This document shows positions 58,110 to 64,000 of a DNA stretch of 64,000 bases, one piece after another (position 1 is the stretch's first letter; every line of letters begins with the position of its first letter). Below the pieces are notes generated by a model. That model made no database searches, was not told the origin of the DNA, and saw only the letters and a list, made by a program, of their open reading frames with translations. Source of the stretch: Caulobacter henricii. GTDB taxonomy: Bacteria; Pseudomonadota; Alphaproteobacteria; Caulobacterales; Caulobacteraceae. The position numbers were made by a program, and so were the translations under genes. The DNA lies in contig NZ_CP013002.1 of assembly GCF_001414055.1 (NCBI RefSeq), positions 3,410,001 through 3,474,000 of the forward strand, given 5' to 3'.

Positions 58110-60524
58110 TCAACGGTCAACCCGCAGAGTGAGCGAGAGCGTGCGCGGTCGGGGCGGGGTGATCTGGTGGGTCCGGCGCAGCGTGAAGGGATTGCCATAG
58201 GCGAAGGTGTCGCCCCTGGCATTGGCGGGATTGTCGAGCGCGGCCGTCAGGCGCCAGCGCGGCGCGGCTAGGCCCAGGGCCAGTCGTCCGCTGCCATAGC
58301 TGCCCATGGTCGGCGCGGTCGCGGCATCGAAGGTCAGGCGCGAATGTCCGACATAGGCATAGCGCGCGTCGAGCTCGAGGTTGACCTCATCCGAGAGGCT
58401 CCAGTCATAGTGGGCCGTGATTCCGCCCGAGCGGCCCGGCACCCCGGCCAGGCTCTGGTCGCTGCGGGCCGGGAAAGCGGGATTGGCATTTTCCAGTTCG
58501 GGGCCGTTGATCAGGAAGGATCCCCCCAGCTTCAGTCGGCCGACCTGATAGGTCCCCTCCAGCTCAAGCCCCAGATTGCGCCCGTCACCGATATTGGCCG
58601 TGAACGCCAGTCCGGAAGGCAGAAGCTGGTCGCTCTGGATGTCCTTCCAGGTGGTCTGGAACAGGGCGGCGTGAAGGCGGGCCCGGCCGTCGAGGGCGCT
58701 CAACCGGGCACCGAGCTCCAGGCTCCACAGTTCGTCACCCCGATAGACCCGGCGCGGCTGGCCGCCGTCTCCGGTGAAGACCTGACCGGGCGGGCCGCTC
58801 GTATTGAAGCCCGCTGCCCTATAGCCCTCGGCAGCCTGGGCATAGACCAGGGCGTGCGGCGACAGGGCGTAGGTCAGGACGATCTTGGGCGCAAAGCCGG
58901 AGCGCGACAGCTTGCCGTCAAAGACCGACGGCGGCCGCGCCGGACTGCTGACCACGCTGACGACCCGCGTCCTGGACAGGAACAGCCGCCCTCCCAGGGT
59001 GGCACTGAACGACGGGCCGAGGGGCAGGACCGCCTCCCCGAACAGTGCCGCCTCGTCCAGGGCATCGCGGCGGGCCTCGGCGAAGACCGGCATCGCGGGT
59101 GCAGCCAACCGCGTCAGGGCCAGATCATTGTCCTGGCGCGTGCGGGCCAGGAACACCCCGGCCAGCCACTGGATCTGTCCATCCACTAAAGAGGCCAGGG
59201 ATCCCTCCATCACCTGTCCCTGGATCAGGTTCTGGTCATCGAAGGCCGCAGGGCCAGGCGGCAGGCTGACGGGCGGGGCGGACGACGCGTCATAGCGGCT
59301 GGTGATGTCGTGACGAACGGCCGAGACGGTCCAGCGCGCCTCGACTCCTTCAAGATCGCCCCGAAGACCCAGATGGACCTCGACAAAGTCATTGTCGTGC
59401 GGCTCGCGGATCTGGTTGCGCCGCGTATAGGGCGCTTCGGACGCCAGGGCGTACTGGGTGTCTTCGGCATTGATGGCCTGCCCCACAGCGCCGGCGGTCA
59501 GGGTCCAGCGCTCATCAAGATCGAGCCGCAGTAACAGGCGCGCGCCGGAGCGGACCGTGCGATTGACGTTCTTCAGCCCGAGGCCGGCGTCGTCGACATA
59601 GCCACCCTGGATGTCGCTATAGGCCAGGACCCGAACGGCCCCCTGCCCCTGGAAGAGGGGCAGGTTGACCAGGCCGGAGGCCAGGCCCGACGCGGCGCCG
59701 CCCTTTGTCGTCGCGGCCGAGCCCGAAACCCAGCTGTCGAAGCCGGTAGGGTTTGGCGGCTCGGTGACGAGGTGCAGAATCCCGCCCAGCGAGCCCGCGC
59801 CATAGAGTGCGCCCTGCGGGCCGCGCAGGACCTCGACCTGGGCCATGTCGATCAGCAGAAGGTCAGGGTCGGGCGCATTATAGGTCAGGCGCGTGTCGTC
59901 GAGATAAAGCCCGACCATCGCCTGGGTGCGGCCGGTCAGGGGGCCGTCCGAAAGGCCGCGCAGCATGATCTTGTTGCGGCCTGCGCCCAGATTTGTCACC
60001 GTCATAGAAGGCACGGCCATGGCCAGGTCGCCGACATCGCGCAGCCCCTGTCCGGCGATCGTCGAGCCGCCCAGGGCGCTGACAGCATAGGCCAGTCGAT
60101 CGGCAGGCGTCGGACGGCGCGTGGCCAGGACCACCAGTTCCGGCAAGCCCTGGTATGGCTCGCCCGAGGGCGTTGCGCTGGGCCGCTCGACCACGACCCG
60201 GCTGGGCGGCAGGCGCACGATCTGGACGGCATGGGCGTCGATCATCCGGAAGCCGCAGCCGGTGCCCGCCAGCAGGACCTCCAGCCCGGCCTTCAGGCTA
60301 TAGCGCCCTCGCAGGAGACGACTGTCGGCAGCACAGCTCGATGCGGCCTGGGTGCTGATCGAGACGCCGCCCTGGATCGCGAGATCGATCAGGGCCGCCT
60401 TCAGCGGCTTGCGCGGAATATCGAAAAGAAAGGTCTGCTCCGCCGCCGACGCAGTTGCGCAGAAGCCGATCGCGCAGGTCGCGGTCGGGACCAGCACCCA
60501 GCGCCGCCACGCGTCAGATCGCAA
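58110..60524 (-). CDS. TonB-dependent receptor with signalling (STN) domain
   Basis: An 804-residue FecA-type transducer. The signal peptide (VLVPTATCAIGFCATASA) is followed by an STN domain of about 80 residues (FDIPRKPLKAALIDLAIQGG, LEVLLAGTGCGFRMID), then the plug (VVLATRRPTPADRLAYAV, VEVLRGPQGALYGAGSLGG) and a barrel. The C-terminus (TLRVDR) lacks the usual aromatic end. The STN domain lets the ligand-bound receptor signal to FecR. A TTG at 60524 has GGAGGG 7 bases upstream and is preferred over GTG 60530, which is too close. It is downstream of fecR. Confidence 0.9.
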   Translation of the reverse strand: MRSDAWRRWVLVPTATCAIGFCATASAAEQTFLFDIPRKPLKAALIDLAIQGGVSISTQAASSCAADSRLLRGRYSLKAGLEVLLAGTGCGFRMIDAHAVQIVRLPPSRVVVERPSATPSGEPYQGLPELVVLATRRPTPADRLAYAVSALGGSTIAGQGLRDVGDLAMAVPSMTVTNLGAGRNKIMLRGLSDGPLTGRTQAMVGLYLDDTRLTYNAPDPDLLLIDMAQVEVLRGPQGALYGAGSLGGILHLVTEPPNPTGFDSWVSGSAATTKGGAASGLASGLVNLPLFQGQGAVRVLAYSDIQGGYVDDAGLGLKNVNRTVRSGARLLLRLDLDERWTLTAGAVGQAINAEDTQYALASEAPYTRRNQIREPHDNDFVEVHLGLRGDLEGVEARWTVSAVRHDITSRYDASSAPPVSLPPGPAAFDDQNLIQGQVMEGSLASLVDGQIQWLAGVFLARTRQDNDLALTRLAAPAMPVFAEARRDALDEAALFGEAVLPLGPSFSATLGGRLFLSRTRVVSVVSSPARPPSVFDGKLSRSGFAPKIVLTYALSPHALVYAQAAEGYRAAGFNTSGPPGQVFTGDGGQPRRVYRGDELWSLELGARLSALDGRARLHAALFQTTWKDIQSDQLLPSGLAFTANIGDGRNLGLELEGTYQVGRLKLGGSFLINGPELENANPAFPARSDQSLAGVPGRSGGITAHYDWSLSDEVNLELDARYAYVGHSRLTFDAATAPTMGSYGSGRLALGLAAPRWRLTAALDNPANARGDTFAYGNPFTLRRTHQITPPRPRTLSLTLRVDR

Positions 60525-60553
60525 GACCACTCCCTCCGAAATCGAAGACCGCC

Positions 60554-61534
60554 TCAGCGTAGTTCGATTTCACGGCCAGTGCGATGCACGGTGAGAGAGA
60601 AATAACCCGCCAGGCGCTGGACCACGACCGCCTCGTCGCCGAGTTCCAGAACGCCGGAAAAGCGTCGCTTCGCCACGGATTCAGACACGCGGATGGGGGT
60701 AGGGTAACGACGGTTCAGGTCGGCGATGATCTGGCCCAGGGTCTCGTCGTCGCAGACCAGTCGTCCCTGGGTCCAGGCGAAGGCCGCGCTCGGATCGGCA
60801 ACGGTCTGGATCGAGCGTCCCGTCCCTTCGGCATGGGACAGGGCCTGTCCGGCGACCAGTCGCGCGACGGGCCCAGAGCCCAGGGACGGTTGCCGCACCT
60901 CGACGACGCCGCGCCGCACCGTGACCTTCACGGCCCTGTCGAAGTGCCGGATGTTGAACTCGGTGCCGACGACGCGAACCTGCTGGTCGCCGACGCCGAT
61001 CAGGAACGGCCGGCCGGGATCCTTGGCCACGTCAAACGTCGCCTGGGCGTCGGCCATCTCCACGCGACGCGTCCGCCAGCCCAGACGCACGGTCAGCCTT
61101 GAGGCGGCGTCCAGGTGGATACGGGTGCCATCGGCCAGGGCGATCTGGCGTGTCTGGCCAGGACCGGTCTCGTAGACCGTCGGCGTGCCCTGATAGGACC
61201 GCCAGAGTGTCGGACCCGTCACGAGCGCGACAATCGCTGCCGCAGCGGCGATCAGGGCGAACCAGGCGGGCGGCGAGGCGCGCCTCCGGAAGGGAACCAC
61301 CTTGGGCGGGGCCAGGGTCAGGCCAGGAGTGATGTCGGCCGCCTGCTCGCTCAGCTCGGCGGCCAGCCGTTCGACCGCCTCGAACGCGACAAGATGATCT
61401 TCGGAGGCTTCCAGCCAGTCGGTCAGGGCCGACCAGTCTTCGGCCGTGGCCTGGTCCGACTGCACGCGCACCAGCCACGCGACGGCGTCGTCGCGCAGGG
61501 TGTCGCTCGTCGTTGAACCGCCTTGGCCGGTCAT
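60554..61534 (-). CDS. FecR-family anti-sigma / signal transducer
   Basis: A 326-residue protein. A cytoplasmic N-terminus (DDAVAWLVRVQSDQATAEDWSALTDW and EDHLVAFEAVERLAAELSE) matches DUF4880/FecR N-domains. A transmembrane helix follows at about residues 90-108 (ALIAAAAAIVALVTG), then the periplasmic FecR domain (LADGTRIHLDAASRLTVRLG, VVGTEFNIRHFDRAVKVTVRRGVVEV). It binds the sigma factor and the STN domain of the receptor. It lies between the sigma gene and the receptor on one strand, the usual order. ATG 61534 is used. Confidence 0.92.
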   Translation of the reverse strand: MTGQGGSTTSDTLRDDAVAWLVRVQSDQATAEDWSALTDWLEASEDHLVAFEAVERLAAELSEQAADITPGLTLAPPKVVPFRRRASPPAWFALIAAAAAIVALVTGPTLWRSYQGTPTVYETGPGQTRQIALADGTRIHLDAASRLTVRLGWRTRRVEMADAQATFDVAKDPGRPFLIGVGDQQVRVVGTEFNIRHFDRAVKVTVRRGVVEVRQPSLGSGPVARLVAGQALSHAEGTGRSIQTVADPSAAFAWTQGRLVCDDETLGQIIADLNRRYPTPIRVSESVAKRRFSGVLELGDEAVVVQRLAGYFSLTVHRTGREIELR

Positions 61535-61634
61535 GCCTGATCGTCGCTCCTGAGGCTCATCCTCGCCCCGCTTGCCGTATTGACGCCACAAAGCCCCGGG
61601 TGCCTCCAAACTTTCTTTCGACCCGTGAACCAGC

Positions 61635-62156
61635 TCATCGTCCCACCTTGGCCAGGATGCGTTTGAGGCTGGTCATGATGTACTTCTCCACGCTGGATCT
61701 CGAGACCCCCATGGCTGCCGCAGTCTCGGCGTGGTTGAGGCCTTCCAGCTTGTGCAGGCGGAAGGCCTCGCGCACTGCCGGGGGCAGTTCGTTCACGGCC
61801 TCGATGATCTGGTTCAGGCGCTGGCGTGCGGCCACGGCGTCGTCGGCGGCAGGCTCGGCCGAAGCGTCCTGGCCCTGCACCATGTCGACATTGGCACCCC
61901 GCCATTCGGTCTCGCGCTTAACCGCCCGTCGCTGGGTCTTGAGGCGGTCCAGCATCAGGTTGGTTCCCAGCCGGTAGAGATAGGCGACGGGGTTGTCGAT
62001 GGGGTCGGCCGGCGGCGGCGTGATCTTCAGATAGATGTCCTGCACGAGATCCTGGGCGGCCTCTTCGGACCGCAGCCGAACGCGGAAATGGCGCAGCAGG
62101 TCCTCGCGCCGTTCGAGATAGGCGGCGAGCAAGGGATGGACGTCACTGTCGTCCAA
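61635..62156 (-). CDS. ECF RNA polymerase sigma factor, FecI type
   Basis: A 173-residue sigma-70-family ECF factor. Region 2 contains AAQDLVQDIYLKI and NPVAYLYRLGTNLMLDRLK near residues 33-75. Region 4 contains AVNELPPAVREAFRLHKLEGL then AETAAAMGVSRSSVEKYIM near 120-160. The FecI group is controlled by a FecR partner. The start codon appears to be TTG at 62156. It starts a minus-strand set with fecR and the receptor, and the promoter region faces the divergent hemolysin-family gene. Confidence 0.92.
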   Translation of the reverse strand: MDDSDVHPLLAAYLERREDLLRHFRVRLRSEEAAQDLVQDIYLKITPPPADPIDNPVAYLYRLGTNLMLDRLKTQRRAVKRETEWRGANVDMVQGQDASAEPAADDAVAARQRLNQIIEAVNELPPAVREAFRLHKLEGLNHAETAAAMGVSRSSVEKYIMTSLKRILAKVGR

Positions 62157-62350
62157 GGCCGTGACCTGCGCTCCTGGAGCCCATCGGCCCGTCGCCCACC
62201 GGGGAATCCGGAGACGCTTGCAGTCTTTCCGATGCCGCCCGCCCGCGCAATCGCAATCCCCTGGCTCATTCCTTTGAGGAGGTTTGGCCGGCGCGTCGTC
62301 ATGGCTCCTCGAAGGGCGATGAGACGCCCGCCAGAGTTCGGAGATCGGCC

Positions 62351-63076
62351 TTGCTGGAAGTGATGATGCTCGACGACGGCGCCCCGCGCGGCAGCCTCCG
62401 CTTCGACGCCGACCGCGTGCGTCGTTTCACCTCGGTGGAGCCCCGGCTAATCTCGCTCCACTCGCTGATGCAGCCTGAGCGCCGTCGGGTCGAAGCCTAT
62501 ATCGAGGCCGCCTATGCCTCGGCCTTCAACGGCACGATCCGGGCCCACTATCCCACCCTGATGAGCGTGCAGGACGGCCAGGGCCGGATCCATGGCGCGG
62601 TGGGCTTTCGTCTGGCCGACAACGGCGCGCTGTTCCTGGAGCAGTATCTGGACGAGCCCGTCGAAGCGGCCATCCACCGCCGGTCCGGCGAAACGGTGGA
62701 CCGCTCTGCCGTGGCCGAGATCGGCAGTCTGGCATCGGAAAGCGCCGGGGCGTCGCTGTTCATGTTCCTGGCCCTGGCGCGCCATCTGCACCACAAGGGT
62801 TGCACCCATGCCGCCGCGACGGCGACCCGACAGCTGCGCCGCAGTTTCGCCCGCGTCGGCTTTGCCACCCAGACCCTGACCCGCGCCGAGCCCAGCCGGC
62901 TCGGGGACGGTGCCGCCGACTGGGGCGGATACTACAATCGCGATCCCGAGGTGATGATCGGTGCCATAGCGCCCGCCCTCCCCGCCCTGACCCAGATGCT
63001 GATGGTCGAGCCGCCGGAGGTGCCGGACATCCGGCCAAGGCTCCATCCCGCCTGGCCTGCGGAGCTGATCGGATGA
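62351..63076 (+). CDS. Thermostable-hemolysin-family protein
   Basis: A 241-residue protein. The core, HSLMQPERRRVEAYIEAAY, AYASAFNGTIRAHYPTLMSV, GAVGFRLADNGALFLEQYL and AEIGSLASESAGASLFMFLA, matches the Vibrio delta-VPH (thermostable hemolysin) family, which has a GNAT-like acyltransferase fold. Actual haemolysis is not shown for most members; an acyl-transfer role is possible. TTG 62351 (with GGAG about 8 bases before) or ATG 62363/62366 could start it. Its stop overlaps the AMP-ligase ATG (ATGA). It is divergent from the ECF sigma gene. Confidence 0.8.
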   Translation: MLEVMMLDDGAPRGSLRFDADRVRRFTSVEPRLISLHSLMQPERRRVEAYIEAAYASAFNGTIRAHYPTLMSVQDGQGRIHGAVGFRLADNGALFLEQYLDEPVEAAIHRRSGETVDRSAVAEIGSLASESAGASLFMFLALARHLHHKGCTHAAATATRQLRRSFARVGFATQTLTRAEPSRLGDGAADWGGYYNRDPEVMIGAIAPALPALTQMLMVEPPEVPDIRPRLHPAWPAELIG

Positions 63077-64000
63077 GCCGGGTTCTGCACGCCATTACCC
63101 GGCACGCCCTCGACAGGCCCGGGGCCATCGCCCTGAGCACACGCACCCTGTCCCTGACCTATGCCGAGCTCGAAGCCGAGATCCAGCGTGTCGCGACGGC
63201 GCTCTTTGCCTTTGCACCCCTGGTTCGTCCCGGTGCGCCGGTCGCCGTGCGGCTGGCCAATGGTCCGGCCTGGGTGATCCTGGATCTGGCCCTGATCCGT
63301 CTGGGCTGGCCCAGCCTGCCCCTGCCGGGCTTCTTCACCCCGGCCCAGCGCGAGCACGCCCTCGCCGATGCCGGTGCGACCCTGCTGGTTAAGGAGGCTG
63401 AAGGGACCGTCGCGTTCGAGATCCTGGGCACATCCATCGCCATCTGGCCCTGCGCGACCGCACCTGTGACCCTGCCAACCGGCACGGCCAAGATCACCTA
63501 TACCTCCGGCTCGACCGGCCAGCCCAAGGGCGTGTGCCTGTCGCTAGAGCAGATGGAGGCCACGGCCGCTGCCCTGGTCGAGGCCATCGGTGCCGACTAT
63601 GCCGGCCTGCACCTGCCGCTGCTGCCGCTGTCGATCCTGCTGGAGAATGTGGCCGGGCTCTATCCGATCCTGCTGGCCGGCGGTCGCTATCACGTCCTGC
63701 CCGCCGCCGAGCTGGGCCTCGACAATCCCTTCCGTCCCGACCTTCCCGCCCTGGCCGAGGCCATCGCCGCCGAACACGCCACAAGCCTGATTGTCGTGCC
63801 CGAGCTGTTGCGCGCCCTCCTGATGGTGATGACCTTCACCGGGGCCCGCTTCCCCGACCTGAACCTGGTGGCGGTGGGCGGTGCCAAGGTATCGTCGCAG
63901 CTGCTGAGACAGGCCGAGGCCTTGGGCCTGCCGGTCTATGAGGGCTACGGCCTCTCCGAATGCGCTTCGGTCGTGGCGCTCAACACCCCGTCAGCCCGTA
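63073..64000 (+). CDS. AMP-binding (acyl/aryl-CoA ligase-like) enzyme, 3' truncated by window edge
   Basis: The frame runs off the right edge after about 309 residues. The ATG at 63073 overlaps the TGA of the hemolysin-family gene. The adenylation motif KITYTSGSTGQPKGVCLS is at about residues 140-157, and the second motif VYEGYGLSECASVVALN lies at about 290-307. The N-terminal part TYAELEAEIQRVATALFAF is typical of ANL enzymes, which adenylate carboxylic acids and join them to CoA or a carrier protein. The substrate is unknown. With the acyltransferase-like neighbour it suggests synthesis of an acylated compound. Confidence 0.88.
   Translation, partial: MSRVLHAITRHALDRPGAIALSTRTLSLTYAELEAEIQRVATALFAFAPLVRPGAPVAVRLANGPAWVILDLALIRLGWPSLPLPGFFTPAQREHALADAGATLLVKEAEGTVAFEILGTSIAIWPCATAPVTLPTGTAKITYTSGSTGQPKGVCLSLEQMEATAAALVEAIGADYAGLHLPLLPLSILLENVAGLYPILLAGGRYHVLPAAELGLDNPFRPDLPALAEAIAAEHATSLIVVPELLRALLMVMTFTGARFPDLNLVAVGGAKVSSQLLRQAEALGLPVYEGYGLSECASVVALNTPSAR

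Overview
The window is GC-rich DNA with dense genes and alphaproteobacterial gene content, most likely Caulobacter or a close relative in Caulobacterales. This is inferred from gene content and order: an F1 operon ordered atpH-A-G-D-(small ORF)-C; a run rsfS-rlmH-envC-like-ctpA-deacetylase-rppH; two TonB-dependent receptors, one with its own sigma/anti-sigma pair; and many palindromic intergenic repeats. No species name can be proven from sequence reading alone. No transposase, integrase, phage gene or CRISPR array was seen.

Layout. 1-11.4 kb: the end of a DUF4153 membrane protein, an ABC exporter, a DUF454 protein, catalase, ubiA, a fatty-acid desaturase, a methyltransferase, a glyoxalase-fold protein, a Cys-cluster protein, an epimerase, a YjbR protein and a Pr6Pr membrane protein. 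11.5-19.5 kb: proA-nadD, then rsfS, rlmH, an EnvC-like factor, ctpA, a divergent polysaccharide deacetylase and rppH. 19.6-22.6 kb: two alpha/beta hydrolases, a SugE/Gdx exporter preceded by what looks like a guanidine-II riboswitch, and a secreted Pro/Ala-rich protein. 22.8-28.1 kb: the F1 ATPase operon on the minus strand, with an unknown 82-residue protein between atpD and atpC. 28.2-33.8 kb: small secreted and membrane proteins, an acyl-CoA dehydrogenase and a lemA-TPM-TPM operon. 33.8-46.4 kb: a D-aminoacylase-like amidohydrolase, a TonB-dependent receptor, a thiolase, an orphan cytosine-5 DNA methyltransferase, cysK, an SDR-DoxX fusion and a hybrid histidine kinase. 46.6-53 kb: yggU, yggT, tRNA-Ala(CGC), a displaced copy of the polA 3' end, a chemotaxis receptor and intact polA. 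53-54.5 kb: a 1.5-kb gene-free tract packed with palindromes. 54.5-58 kb: a thioesterase, a CHCC zinc-finger protein, an ABC ATPase, a purine permease and tRNA-Arg(CCG). 58.1-64 kb: a sigma/FecR/TonB-receptor surface-signalling set, divergent from a thermostable-hemolysin-family gene coupled to an AMP-ligase that runs off the right edge.

The items most worth following up are the signalling/hemolysin/AMP-ligase locus at the right edge, the polA tail duplication flanking a chemoreceptor, the conserved-looking small protein in the ATP synthase operon, the riboswitch in front of sugE, a probable CTG start of rsfS, and the several palindromic repeat families. The F1 operon here lacks the Fo genes, which must lie elsewhere.
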